This document shows positions 37,501 through 51,300 of a stretch of 64,000 nt of DNA, in pieces. The translations under genes and the position numbers were made by a program. How positions within the stretch are numbered: position 1 is the first letter of the stretch; each line of letters begins with the position of its first letter. Below the pieces are notes generated by a model. The model made no database searches and was not told where the DNA came from. It saw nothing but the letters and a program-made list of their open reading frames with translations. The DNA is from Temnopleurus reevesii (Eukaryota; Echinodermata; Echinoidea; Temnopleuroida; Temnopleuridae): the NCBI GenBank assembly GCA_036244855.1, contig BQKZ01000618.1:39203-103202 (forward strand), written 5' to 3'.

Positions 37501-38999
37501 AACTAAAAGCAAATGAACAACATATTCCCAAGATAAGAATACACTTAACACCTTGACTGGATGTCAGTTTTAATTGATGTACAGACAATGAGCTCGCAAA
37601 GTATCAGCTAAAAGAGACCCATGCTAATGAACTCATTTGCGGATGACACATTTCGTCAAACTCTTCTTTGTCTATTTTCCCCATGCTTTGTTTTATCAAT
37701 GAAGGAGAAACTACAAAGCTCTAAAACCCCAACATAAATGTAAGCTTATTCAGCATTGCCCTGTAACAAAATAAGACAGCACCATCTCATGTACAGGATA
37801 AGGATATTACCAGGATATCTTCAAAATAGGAAAATAAATATCCGAGTGGAGGGGAAAACAAATAAAAACTTTCGGACTTTCGTCAAATCACATAAAAAAA
37901 ATTTGCATCATGTACAATGACCAGGTCAACATAGGGATTTTAAAAAAAAAAATAAGTCTAGATATGCTGTCAGCTTATCACTTTCCATGAAATCTGCCAA
38001 AGATTTTCTACACAGCTACTATTCAGCCAGACCTTTAATACATGTCTGTAGCTAAATCAGGAGATTGAATGAGAGGAAGAAGGGGAATATTCAAAGGGTT
38101 GAGTGTCCGAAAACAATTTCCTTTTGTTGAAGTTAATTGTTCCTGCCTCACTATTTGACCTGCCCGAGGTCACAATGCAGAGATACTTCCTAAAAACAAA
38201 TCATTCTTTTCTAATAATTGCAATTAAACAAGCATTGATGAGCACTGATACTAAGTGGATACTTGTGTATATAATACATTGACAGGTATTAAGTATTCTC
38301 CTGGGTTCCATAATCTTATCAATATCTTATCTTTCATGATAATTCATAATTTAATCACGGATAAGAGGCATCATTATTTCAATCCCTCTACATTGTAGAG
38401 CAATCATAAAACAACAAAAAATGCCCGGAAATTTGGCTGCAAAAGCTTCCAATACAAAACAAAATTTAGATGGAACTCCATTCCAAATCATTTTGATGAT
38501 ATGAAGACTATCAATTAATCCGCTCTTTCAGCAGAAGGTACATGAATTCATTTAAAAATTGTAACATATAATACTATACCATCAATATTGAAGATGTTAA
38601 ATCTCTTCCCTTGCAACGGGGTATTATTCAAACCCAAACAAAACCTCTCATCTTGCAATTCATGCTCCTCCTCAACCCACTAAGATCATCATCTTCTTGT
38701 CTTCAGTCTCAGATATTCTATTTCATTTGTTAGTGACACAGATCAAAGATAAATCGCAGAGATTCTCATCATATACTCCTGAATAAATCATCAGCCAATC
38801 CTCCTAATTTCCAACCTCAAATGAGTCCCATTCTTCAATTGCAGAATCGTCATGGTAACAGGCATAGCCATAAATCAGCATCTGTAACTGATAGGGATCC
38901 ATAGACAAATGACAAATTCAGAATCAAAGAGGGAAGAAAGGAGACGGGATGGATGAGAGGGATAAAACAAGATAATAATCCTTGAAAAGATCATGGGGA

Positions 39000-39260
39000 T
39001 ATGATTTGCGAGAGAAACAATTGCAATCGACCAATAGCGAGACGGCCCGGAACTACGCGTAATGCCGCCTTCACACCTTCTTTGTCCGGCTCTCTCTCGG
39101 AGCATTTGTTGGTAATTAACGTCTGGATTCGCAGCGAATCTGTCTGCGCTTGGAAGGGTCGAAGACACCAAGAGCCCTCACTTGATCCCATCTCTCACCC
39201 CTCCCGCCCCTCTCCTAATCCCACTCCTGACTCCAATCTCCCAATATTTTGCTAGAGTTG
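39000..39260. promoter_or_regulatory. GC-rich island with CCAAT, GC-box and homeodomain sites
   Basis: 34 of 60 bases at 39121-39180 are G or C. Sites seen: CCAAT at 39031-39035 and 39233-39237, CCCGCCCC (GC box on the minus strand) at 39203-39210, TAATTA at 39113-39118 and TAATCC at 39216-39221. The mix resembles a promoter or enhancer. It lies in mid intron 1, so an alternative dach first exon or an enhancer are both possible. No transcript evidence is visible. Confidence 0.35.
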
Positions 39261-42200
39261 CTTACGAGGTCTTGACCTCTCGTCTGTCTCTCCCAGGTTC
39301 AAGGGGGTTGAGACAAAGAATGAATGACTATAATCACAGAGGGACATATGGCGAAGATGAGCATTTGTAGGACAAGAGAATCGAAACGGTTTAACTTGAT
39401 TTATTTAATTCTTTTAGCATATGGGGAATCAAGGCTCACATGTCTTTTGTGTCCTAATTTATTGAGGTGTCTTTGAAGTCATCTTATCATCATTCACTCA
39501 CAAAGAACCTATCATACAAATGGGAAATTAAAGGTCACATTCGCGCATTTTCATTGGCTGAATTGGGAGGATTACAACTATATGCCTCATAATAATTAAA
39601 AAACACAAAAAGACTAAAATCCTAAAATTTATAATTCAATACATTAAAATCCCGATCAATATTATTCCATATCTAGAATGGATTCTGTGTGAAGTGAAAT
39701 CATTTAGTGCTGGAGTATGTAATACGACAGTATATTTGTCCTGATTATCTTTAGAAATGTGGCTATATTCTCTCACAATGACCTCCAAACTAATCAAACA
39801 CCTAGAAAAAACAATTCAACTATCAATTGTTTAGGACATTACAATGCCAAAAGGAACTAATAATGTTTACCAGCCCTTACGAAACAATGTCAGAAATCTG
39901 GAGGAAATCAATAATTTTCGGAAAGAAAAGTGAAGGATTCAAACAGGAAAAGCTACATCCTCTATCAGTTTGATACTGTCAGCACCACAATGATAAAAGC
40001 CTCATTCACATCAGCAAATTTCATTGTATAATACAACAGGTACATTTACATGATAAATTATGAAAATCCTCTTAGTTCCAAATATGATATATTTCGTAAT
40101 ATGAATATTGCCAAGGGAAGTATGAAAAATAAATCTGATGTTCTCTAAAATCCAACGATTCAAAGTTGAAATTCTACCATAGCTTTTATAATCAAATCTT
40201 TAAGATTTATGTTTAATGATAATTTACAAGAATGAATCATTGGTAAACTTAAACCTTCTAATGATTCCGTGTTTTAAGTCTTAGGATGGTTTTATTTATA
40301 AATTCAAGGCTTTCTCAAACTTAACATTTTTAAGTCTTTAAATTGAGGTTAAACCTTTGAAATTAATAGAGAACAGTGCAAAATGTGATTAAAATTATTC
40401 ATCAAAATGCCCTACATTTTCTTGTCTGAATGTGCGAAAATCTCACCTGGAAGAGATAAAGCGGGATATGGCATTTGATTCTTTTCCCCTATTTGTCTAT
40501 ATATCAACTCAGGAAGTATAATATTTACTTTTCTTTTCTCCAATGATCCTTGATCCACTTAGATATGATAATGATTTTCTTTGTTTTGGGTGTGAGGTTC
40601 CTTTTTTATCAGCTCACATTAAACCGTTAAACATTCTCATAATTGTCAATTCTTAATGATTCTGGTAGTAAACTGTTTCAACTCAAATCACATTGTTAAT
40701 TTGTTTCAACAATAATAATGATTTCATATGTACCACATTTTTAGCGACGGACCACAGACAAAGCTAGAATTGAATCAAGATGGATTATTTTGCAATATAA
40801 GATGACAAAGCATTCCCAAATCAATCAAATTTCCGATTGAAAGGAGGCCTCAACTTCCACCCCGCGTTATTGATAGAAAATTTTGATGTTCACTTGACAA
40901 GTAATGTTGTAATAGTTCCTTTCATCGCAAAAAAAAAAGCTTTGAGTAAGGTCTGGTTTGAAGGCAATCATGCAGAGGGGAAGGAAACCTTTGAATACTG
41001 TTGACATTACTCTGCAAGACCATGTCTGGAAAGCGGATATTATTCCAAAAGACTTTCAATGTTTCTGACCTATTAAAAATGTAGCAGCCCATAACATCAA
41101 CCCCCCCCCACCAGAAAAAAAAGAGGGTGAAAAGGGCGAAATGTAAAAAAAAAAATCATATAACTTTCCTCATTGCCGACCGAGGTAGTTTCAGCTCTGA
41201 AATTTATCTCTTCCTCTTTTCTTCGTTTGAGACATACCCCCTCATGAGCTAGACAGATTGGTAATTTGGAAGACATGAAAGACATCCTTTTCGGATCACC
41301 TACAACTATCTTGCTGGCAATGCATTTTGAATGTTATCCCAATGACACAGCATACATGTAAGTAAATTGTAGACCACCCCTCCCTCCCCAAACTGTCAAA
41401 ATGATGAAGATTTTGTGTAGTTCACACTAGATGATTCATGACGTTATCACACAATAAAATAATGTGGATTATCATTCAAAAGATTAAAAGCTTTGATGGC
41501 AGTGATAAATAGATATAAGATTATTCTTGATAATGCAATCTTTGGAGACCAGAGGTTGAGGTAATAGCCCCCACTCGTCATAGGGTCGAACCCCAAGAAG
41601 GAGGTTACTCCCGGACACCTCCAGTGACTTTGACAGAAAGGGAGATACTTCATGAAATGGATACCGCTGCAGTAACAACACAAGAGACAGTTGAGTGCCT
41701 TCTGAGAGAGAAAGCAGAGATGGAGATGCTCTTTTGTTTGGAACATTTCTATTCTGTAGCTTTTATCATTGACATCAACGCACCCGTCACACTTTTTTAT
41801 CTCACACTCTCTAAAACTAAACAAAGACAATGTATCTACCTACCTTATCTGTATTTCCTACCCTCTTCTAGGAATCATCTCTCATCCCATCATGTAATTA
41901 CCTACTTAAACGTTATCTTTTAATTCTTATCAAATTATCTATTCATCTCTTTAACATTCTTTTGCCACTCTGACAATGTATCTCCAAATATTTCTTTTGT
42001 CTTCATTTATCTTATCTTCCCTGTAATCTTATTTCATGTTATTTCACCTTTGCTTTATCTCTTTCAATTTCATCTTAATTCTCTTATATCTGCCTTTTCC
42101 TGATCCTTTAGCTTTCCCCATCTTGGTCTTTTTGATACATCACTTAAATCAGAAAAGATTTGGACAAATCAAGAACTGATTGATAGACTGTGATCTTCCT

Positions 42201-42568
42201 GCTTAGCTGGAATTGTTGAAGTGTGAATGATGTTTGGCGATTCATGCAAAATCTGAATCTGATGATCTATTATAACAAGTTACCTTTAGGCTCTACATCA
42301 ATCACAATTGTATTCACACCATCACAAAAAATATATCCTAATGTATGTAGGTTGTAGCAATGATAAAGCCACATACTGGCTTTAGCCCACTGCCGCCCCC
42401 ATCCCCCTCCGCAACCGCATCCCCTATTAAATTACTCAAAACAAAATACTAACAAAGAATTAATCTATCAAAGTAATATTTTTAAGCCATATTTGAATTT
42501 TAATGTAAATAAATACTAAGGATTTTTTTTGTAAGCTACATGTAGCACACAAACTTGTCAAGTCTGTA

Positions 42569-42583
42569 CCCCCCCCCCCCCCC
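42569..42583 (+). repeat. C15 homopolymer
   Basis: Fifteen consecutive C, followed by a second C-run after AT. Lies about 310 bases before the perfect palindrome. Confidence 0.9.
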
Positions 42584-42896
42584 ATCCCCCAACCTGTATC
42601 TCTTGACAAGGGTCTCTGCTCGGGTCGGTCAGAATGAAGATATCTGCATAATGTGTATGTCGCCACCAGACGGTGGCCAGGTGTCAGGCGGGGCATGGGG
42701 GTGGACTAGGATAAGGAAATGTCTGTCTTTTATTTTGGTCTATCTCTGCTATTGTTCAGGGAACAAAGCATAGGTAAGAGAGGGTCATGCGATTATCTCG
42801 TAAATAAGAAAATTAGTGCTTATTTTACTGTTCCTTTCCGGCTTTGATTGCCCCCCCCCTACATACTCACCATGCCATAGGAACTACATACATGTA

Positions 42897-42998
42897 TGAA
42901 AGATTGTGATTAATTCCGCTGGGTGACGTAACGATAGATAGAATTTATAAATTCTATCTATCGTTACGTCACCCAGCGGAATTAATCACAATCTTTCA
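42897..42998. repeat. perfect 102-bp palindrome, no spacer
   Basis: Two 51-base arms are exact reverse complements and meet between 42947 and 42948 (gaattta|taaattc). I checked every base; the match ends at 42896/42999. Each arm holds TGACGTAA, a CRE/ATF-like sequence. As DNA it can extrude a cruciform; as RNA from either strand it folds into a 51-bp perfect hairpin (minus a small loop). Such a sequence may be real (foldback element, recent inverted duplication) or an assembly artefact. Confidence 0.97.
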
Positions 42999-43035
42999 AA
43001 CACATTGGATTCACATAGAACCTTATCGCTAGGGC

Positions 43036-43107
43036 GCTCCGGTGGTCTAGTGGTTATGGCACTGGTCTAGTCATCCAGAGGTCGTGGGTTCGAGTCCCAC
43101 CCGGTAC
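43036..43107 (+). mobile_element. tRNA-like sequence (probable SINE head or tRNA pseudogene)
   Basis: Exact A box TGGTCTAGTGG at 43043-43053 and B box GGTTCGAGTCC at 43087-43097, again 44 bases between starts. The T stem GTGGG/CCCAC is perfect and the anticodon stem CTGGT/TCCAG pairs at 4 of 5. The loop CTAGTCA would give anticodon AGT (Thr). The acceptor stem GCTCCGG/CCGGTAC pairs at only 5 of 7, so a working tRNA is doubtful. No (ATT)n tail follows. It starts 38 bases after the palindrome. Confidence 0.6.
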
Positions 43108-44737
43108 AGCCTNCACCATCCCCACTTCAATTACCCATGACCAAGATTCAACCACCCCTCCACATTCACAAGGGCAGGAAATTGATGTTGACAATCTTCA
43201 TAGATAATATTCTATTGCAATAATTAATATGGTAATTATACTACAAAATAGAAATACGTTTAAATTTAAGCCCTACAATAGATCGCTCCATGTACAAAAA
43301 TATAATTCACCTGTTCAATCCTTATATACACTATTGATGGCAGTAGTTGATGCTTACAATGACAACTTATATTCTGCTGCTAGGTGAATTGGAAATAAAT
43401 TGATACATTTACTCCAAATGACAACTCCCCCCTACAACTATAATTGGTCATGATCTTTTTTTCGCCTCAGAACAATATACCCTCTTAAAAAAGGGAGTAA
43501 TCTGTTCCATAAAAACATTTGATTGATGATATTATTCTGCAAGCTTAGGAGCTCAAAGAAATACATCAATATTTCATGTCTAATACTTTGTTATTGTGCT
43601 TATTTGTCAGAGAAAAATGTTTGAATTATTAATTTTGATGAATCTCCCAGACTATATTTATTTGCCTCCAAGCATTTTCTTTCTCAAATCCTTTTCAAAA
43701 TTTGATTCTGAAGAGGGAAATGTAGGACAAAAAGAGATTTTTTATGTGAGGTAATGTTCGTTGGTTTTGACATATATCTGTTCAACTAACTCATTCTAAT
43801 TTTGGGACTTTGGCACCTGCTCAAAAATATTGCTACCTTGTGAGCAATCTGCAGTTATGTTGAATTCAATCATTTGATTAAAGGTTTGTTGCATTTGTTT
43901 CATCTTAAATCAAATTTCCCACATTTTTTATACATTAAATGGAACTTTAAGTTGAAAACTAAGAATAAAAAACAAATTCATATTGCAGCAGTGAACATAA
44001 AATGTGAAATTTCAAATCAAACTTGAGAGTAAAGATGCATACAAATTGAAAACATTGGAGGATAGGAATAATAATTGAGGTTCAAAATATTGAATAGAAA
44101 TTATCAATTATCAATTAGAGTATAAAATGTATCAATATCACGGTCTTACATTTTTTTCTTAATTCATGATCTCATACTAATTTACAATTGAATATAAATG
44201 ATCATAAAGTAGGACTATGCTTTAATCATTAAAAAATGACAGCATATGGTGTTTTGCATAGCACCTTTCCCTACTAAGATGCCTGTATTTCTTGTGAGAG
44301 CGCACAGGTTACTCTGTCTTAAAGAAAGAACAAATACTGCAAGCGAGCATGATTAATGGGCAATATATTTATTCAAATAGATTGAGTAAGACACGCCTTG
44401 AGATGATGATGCATGGTTATGTACACCAAGAAATCTCTCCCCTCCAGCAAGGAAAGAAAAGATAATACCTGTTTGTTTGATTAATTGGAATAGAATTTAT
44501 GATAGAGATTAATCAAGAGATTAAAAACAAGTTATCTTCTAAAAAGAACATGGATTTGTTGTTGATTGGTGTTTCTGTATTGGGTTTTTATTGAGATTGT
44601 GAGTGGACAGGAAAAAGGGCACAATGGACTAAAGACTCACTGTCAACTAGCTTAGTTTGTTGCTCAAATAAAGCCATTGATTGACTTGTTGTCATTGCTT
44701 GTCTACACATCTTGCTGTGTAAACTATGATGATATGG

Positions 44738-44999
44738 CAAGGGGAGAGAGCGAGTGGAGAAGGGCAGAGGGAGGAAGGAGGAGGGAGAGAGACAGGGGAG
44801 GAGAGAGGGGAAGAGAGAGAGGGGGGGGGGAGAAAAATATATAAAAAAATACAAAGAGAAAGAGATGAGAGTGAGAGTAGAGAGAGAGAGAGGGGGGGGG
44901 GGAAGAGAAAGAGTGAAATAAATAAAAAGAAAGATTGACAGAAAAGAAAGAGAGAAGGGTAAGTTTAAAAAAAAAAAGAGAAACAGAGAGGGAAGGTAA
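44738..44999 (+). repeat. purine-rich (GA)n/(G)n tract
   Basis: About 260 bases almost entirely purine on the plus strand, with GA repeats and two G-runs of about ten. It is pyrimidine-rich in dach pre-mRNA. The 183-codon minus-strand frame across it (44588-45139) is Leu/Ser/Pro/Phe low-complexity and rejected as a gene. Confidence 0.9.
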
Positions 45000-46156
45000 G
45001 AATTGAGAAAAGGATGTGAATAAATGCAGAACTGCAATAAGATATTTAAAAGATATAACCATAACAAATAACACTGCCATAAAAGGGAATTTCCTGAAAT
45101 CTTCAAAACAGAACTATGAAATAATGTATGAATATCCATGCATCACAAACAAGAGTAGTGGCAGTACAGTATTTGTACACTTGTTTCTTAAAAAACAAAA
45201 GAATAAGTTAATAACTAACCATTAGAAAATCACACGCTTTATCTTTCTGTCCGGTTTTCTTTACCATTTACACCTAAAAGTGTTTCTCGATGATGATTGC
45301 TTTAATTGCGAGGGCTGTCAAATATTACTAGCCAAAGACTGATCAAATTCCAGCTGCCATTTATGGCGTTTCGGTAAATACACCAATTCAAACAATATGA
45401 GTCAAATCGTGTATCAATAATTGAAATGTTCGTAATAAGGTCCATTGAAAACCGAGTGTGACAGATGGATTGCGTTCATTATGCATTACGTCTCATGGAT
45501 ATTAACTATGGAAAATATGAGCTGTTTACTTTTCTCCACTCTTCACTACAACAAATTGGAATTCACCTATTTTTCTACACATGCAAATGTAGTTTTCACA
45601 AGTCAGGTTTTACAAATAAATTAGTTTCATCAATTCCTGCTCAAAATTGGTTAAAATATCCTTAACCCTTTCTGTCTTTTCAAATCAGTTGCCATGTACT
45701 TTTAAATGATTTAATTCCTTAATCTACCTCCACATCAAAATTTCTATCAGTTTGTGTATTTCATATTTAAACCTGTATCCTTATATCCTTAGTTTTATAA
45801 TTTTACTTTTAATCAATTGATTTATAAATACAAATAATTTGTAATCTTAATTTTGTGACTTTCCATATTTTGCATTATTAACATTTTTTTAAACATTCAA
45901 ATTCTCATATATATATTCCACATTTCCATCTTTATTTTTTGCAACTTTGCTGAATTGTCCATAGCATCTACCAACACTTAGGCTTTCTTTCAATGTGGGC
46001 CCCCCCCCCCTCACCCAATCGGAACCATACTCTTGTACAAGATGGATGGCAGACCTGTATCATTTCACGTGTTGTTTACTCATCAGTCAATTATTAATCA
46101 AAGTAAAATAGGTCTGATGTGTGAAGTGAAAGCCATGCACTTTTAAGCAGAGTCAC

Positions 46157-46735
46157 ATCTCAATCTCTCTCATCTTACCCCCTTTCTCTTTCTTCATCTC
46201 ACCCCCGTTCTATTCTCCATCTCTCTTGAATTCTACATCTCCCCCTCCATCATCATTATCATTCCCCACTTTCCATTTAACATTCTTATTCTTCCTTTCT
46301 TCTTCTCTTTCTCCCCCTCCTCATATGACCAAAGTCTCTCATATTACCTCTCTCTGCCTAGGCTATTCACATTTTCTTTCTTCATTCTTTCTTTGACAAT
46401 TTTCCATCTTATCCATCTTTCCATTACCACGATCAGATACCGGTATAACGTTCTAACCCCATTCATTTACAACTAACAGAGCAAGAGAAATTTGTTTCGG
46501 AAAGAAAATTTCAGCCTGATGAGCCCCATGCCCTGCCCCACCCCCTAAAAAATGTTGGGGTCTCCCTCTCCATCTCCTGGTCTCTTTCTTTCTCTATCCA
46601 TCTCTTCTCTCTGTATCTTTTGGTTTCTCTTTCGATTTCTCTCTCTATCTCATTTTCTTTCTCTCCCTATCTCTATCTCATCATTTCCCTCTCCCTTCTC
46701 CCCATCACCACCACCAAGACCAACATCCCTTGAAT
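46157..46735 (+). repeat. pyrimidine-rich tract
   Basis: About 580 bases dominated by C and T, with many ctctct/tctttc runs but no strict period. Mirror-like polypurine/polypyrimidine DNA of this kind can form triplex structures. Confidence 0.8.
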
Positions 46736-47699
46736 GAGAATGAGGCATAGAGCATGTGTCCATGTAAGATTGATGCCCTCCCTGTAAGAATCCCATCCCC
46801 GTAGGTCCACAGGTAACTGTTAACTTATTGATCAACGTATTAATCATGTAGAGAAACCAGGGCGAGGATCATATTTGCGTCATCAATTTTTTTCGACCAC
46901 CATTCATTCACTTTCTGCCATCTCCCAAGATAGCGAGATGTTGCACCTCAGATTTGTTTCAACTTAAGACACTCTTACGTTCCAAGATACCTTCTCAAAA
47001 ATTGATCGCTCCTTGGTGTGATTGGATGTTTGAAAAAGAGGTTCCAGGTTCCCTTTTCTTTATAAAAATCAAAGTCGTTTGTATGAAATCACATCGACCA
47101 ATTTCTCATATTTTCAACATTCATTGCTAAATATCAATTGTTTTGAAGACTGTCATGTCATTATTTCACCTTGACTAAGAATGAAAAATAATAAAGCTTG
47201 TATGATTTTTTTCTTTTAAAAAGAGTCAAGTGTACTGAACTTAATTTCTTCAGAACGACAAATACCAAAATTATATTTCAATCCTTAGAATGTCTTTACT
47301 TAAAGTAAACTTTAGAAATCGTAGAAAGGTTATTCGCGTACAATCCAAGAACATTTTGTCTTCGCATTGCGATAGAGTACAGAAAAGGCTCAATCAAACT
47401 CCGCAAGCCCTGTGGCTAACTGGTCAAATCAAACATAGCCTTTTGGCTTTGACCAGCTAACTGACCCCTCCATATCAAAGACCAAATTTATTGGATTTAA
47501 GATCAGAAGGCCGTATCATGTTTACTTTTGCAACTAGATATATATTACTCAGTCGTTTCAATTTATTTCTCTTTCTCTCTTGCTCCCATGACAGTTCATC
47601 TCAAGAAAAGATTTCAAACTCTCTTATGGCGGTACATGAACATTCGGGATTGGGTGACTATCGGGATTCGGTTAGGGAAAGAAAAAAGGCAATCCAGGC

Positions 47700-48310
47700 T
47701 GAGCTCTTGACCGATTAATTGGTCAATGTGTGTAACGTCCACCTCAATCGGCCTTGCGGCGGTGGCTCAGGCGCAAAAATTTGATCAGCACGGCCACCTT
47801 GATATGGTCGTCAACGTCAAGTCAAAGTGTAAGCAATACCGTAGGCAAGTTTCTATATTTCAATAGATGGGAAAATGATCCAGAGAAATATTTATGGATT
47901 ACTTTAAAAATCATTGCTTCCAAGGATATTAATCTTACATTTGCATAAATGTATTTCATGTCTAATTAATTGGAAGATAGCAAACATGAATCAGTGATTG
48001 TAAGACAATTTGTTGTTTACAGTAGTTGTTTCGAGATGAGATGCGGTGACATAAAGTTGAATAAATCTGGACGGTCTTTAAATGGGATGACAGCACTAAC
48101 ATGGCGGCTGATCCTGTCGAAAAGTGAGACACATCATATGATTTCCTTTAATTTAACATTCCCAGAAGCTATGCATTAGATCAATTCTCCCTCTACAAAT
48201 CAAATTAACTCGCCAGACCTTTCCGCATCTTCCCGATCAGATTCGTAAAAACTGAGACCCACGCCCTCTCAAAACCCCATCGGCGATCGCCCCGTGTTCC
48301 GCTCAAATTG
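47700..48310. promoter_or_regulatory. GC-elevated stretch, candidate regulatory module
   Basis: Two complex patches (47700-47830 and 48060-48310); 34 of 60 bases at 48241-48300 are G or C. The first holds GTCAAAG/ACCTTGA-like sequences that resemble nuclear-receptor or TCF half sites. No splice-bounded open frame is evident. Regulatory role is inference. Confidence 0.25.
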
Positions 48311-51300
48311 AAACTTCATGACATCAAAATCGGAAGGATGAAGAACATATTCAGACAAGCCTTTGAGAGAGGGATATCTTGATGGTTCATCCTTAATCCT
48401 CTACTTGCAGAGATAAACTGTTACAAGCGACACTTCCTGATATAAACAGTATCAAGGGAGATTCAACTCCAATAGGAATTCTACATCTGCACTTCAAGAA
48501 ATCGCCAAGATCTCTAACTTACAACTGACCGACATTTCTTAATTAAATTTGTCTTTCGGGCAAGACCATCTGTCCAGATTTTTTCAGGGGAGAAAGATGA
48601 AAATGGTTTTTCAAAAATTCTACAATCGTCACTTTCGCTTGCGGAGAAAGTGAGAACGGTCACTGGATGAAAGGTCTTTAACGATATTAATCATGAGGGG
48701 ATCCGGTGTCAATATTGGAGAAAAATATTGTCTCTATTTACCTACTCTGACAAACAAATTTCTGAGACTTAATTTGTAGTGTGTGTCGAGTCATTTCTGA
48801 GTAAATACAGGATGATGTTGTCACAAATACAAGGAGAGGAGTTTTCTCTCCTCTTTACGCGGCACTACATAAAGCAAATATTAGGTCATACTGTTATGCC
48901 GCATGTACACGACCCATGGCAGTCTGGCCAAATTCTTTTTAATTAAACCTGTCACTTGGAGAGTTAGATAAATATGTCATCTTGTGCTATTTAATTAAAT
49001 TCCACAAAACGAAGCAATTTAATTACAGTTCGACTGACAGAAAGAGAAAAAGAAACAGTTTTTTTCTGGTCTGACGACTTCTTCTCGTCCGAGATGGAAC
49101 GGCCGTCCCAAGACAAATGCTTGCTCAAACAATGCTGTCTCAGAATGCAGGACATCTTGACTGCGCTAACCCAAAATATTGAAACGGGGTAGGAAGTACT
49201 GCAAGACATAAAAATCAGATGTTTCATTAAACAAAATCTCCTTCAGACAGCACAGAACACATAAATGTCATAAAATATTGACATATTCTCTGATGGTTTA
49301 TTCATTCAAAGAACTTTTCACATCAAAGGATTAGGTGTGAATCTTTGAATGCCTTGAGCAGAAGATATTCCATATTCATGAACATCAAGTTTGGCCAACA
49401 CACATACCAAAATCATAGATGTAAATGCACTGTGCATGCAAATATTGCACAAGACGCCAACCAGTAGTTACATTATTCATAATTTAATTTTGACCAAATG
49501 CATATTCCAGATCAGTTAGCATCTCAGCATATTGCAATTCGACAGAGACGATGAAATACAGATCTTCAATCAACATAATACCCTCAAGAATAAAAAATAA
49601 AAACCATCCCATTCAGTCTCATACCTAAGAATCCACAAAACGAATACTTCCCTCAAAAATACAACAATCATTGATCAAATGCAAAATAGTTTGCGAAATA
49701 AGTTAATTAAATCAAAATAAGCAATGTTATGACATGGCATCTTAATTTTCACTGAATCTTCTTTCCGTCAATTGACAACCTCCATCCCGTCCCAGCTTTC
49801 CCTGCCAATGACTCTGCTCAATCTTTTAATAAGTTTGTCTTAAAGTCTGAGGCTCAGGTACTTCTGGCAAAGATCTTGATTACTCCTCTAGATCTTCTCC
49901 CAGGAAATACAAGACAATTGTATCACTCAAAGATGCAGTGCTATGTCTACAGGGCAAAGCTGACTGCTACTAATTTCTTTCTTAATTTGTAGCTCAGCAT
50001 TGCGGAGGTTTCCCTTTCGGGAGGTGGAAATGCTTTTGCTCTGGAAATTAGCAAATGAGCAGAGTCATGAAAGAAGCTAGGCCTGGGTAAGATCAGAAGA
50101 AATTAGTTCCTAAAAGTGATAGATTTCAGTTGTTTTCTTTTGTCTCATCTTTAAACAGGTAGTTGTGTCTTTGATACATACAATGGAGATGAAATAGAAT
50201 AACCATGGCAACTACTTTCTATACCCTTCCCACCGGTGTCTGTATTTTCTCCAGACATAACCTCTCACATAATGAGACCAAAACAAATTATGGCACCACT
50301 TTCCTAATTTGAAATCCAAATCCTAGGTCTAAAATAGTTTAAATTTTGCTTCAGAAATGGCAATAAAATTTGCTGAAATACATGGATTGTTTAAAAATCT
50401 AACACAGCACAATTTGCTGGAGTACAGTATGAATATTTATCGTAATCTAGTGGAGAACTGTTATTTTAAAACATGTATACCGTTCTCTCTTTCACTATTT
50501 ATATTCACTTTGCTCATGTACTCTATAAAAATACAGAAATGTACCTTGGGTCATATATGTACAGGATCAAGTGCATGTGAGCTCAAGCATGTTGCTGTTG
50601 AAATTAAATAATCCTCCCCCCCCCCCTCAAAAAATCCCCTCTTTCTCTCAAACTCTGTTTACCCTCGTTTCAATCACAGTATTATTTTGTTTCAATTAAA
50701 TTTGTTTGAAGCTGATGCCCTCCTTAGGGAAACTGGATTAAAGACAGCTCAATTTTTCTGGCAGCTTGAGTTACGTGAAGCGGCGAACACTTCACATGCT
50801 GAGAATACAAGTGGGTTTCCTCTTGGACATTTGTATCGAAACAAGAGAAAAATCATACAGCACTGCCGTGAATTCCCTTTCATGATCATTCCCCCTCTCG
50901 CTATTTAAAGTTCCTTCTCCCTCTCTCATTCTCTCTCTTTCTATTTCCATTTTTCATGATTTTTCCTCATTAGATGAATATGTCTGACTTTTCCTTCCGG
51001 CTTTCAAATTTCTCTAATCTGGTTCATGGCCTTATTCCCCATTTTTATAATTTAAGTACATCTGTTGTTTTCAGAATTGTGCAGTATTAGGTGCAAAATG
51101 TTCAAACAAATGCAGAGAAAAATAATCAAAAATTTATATTAAAAAGAAGCTTCCTTAAAAAACAATCAACAAATCATATTTAAAAAAAACCAAGTCCAGT
51201 TTTTAGATGACTATTCATTTTTGTAAAATATATGACGAAAAGTTTAAATTATTTTGTTTTGTCTTGCAAAATAATATACAAAAAGTAAGAAGAAACAGAT

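Larger units (their letters stand above)
34553..42896 (-). other. dach intron 1, fourth segment
   Basis: AT-rich with no recognisable gene. A complex, less AT-rich stretch is at about 36740-36960. The GC-rich island at 39000-39260 is described separately. Homopolymers include C9 at 41101-41109 and C15 at 42569-42583. Short open frames look random. Confidence 0.75.

Noticed and set aside
43036..43107. Functional tRNA-Thr (AGT) gene
   Set aside because: Acceptor stem has two mismatches and the anticodon stem one; no clear Pol III terminator directly after it. A SINE head or pseudogene is more likely.
44588..45139. 183-codon minus-strand frame, longest in the window
   Set aside because: Leu/Ser/Pro/Phe low-complexity translation of a purine-rich tract read on the other strand.
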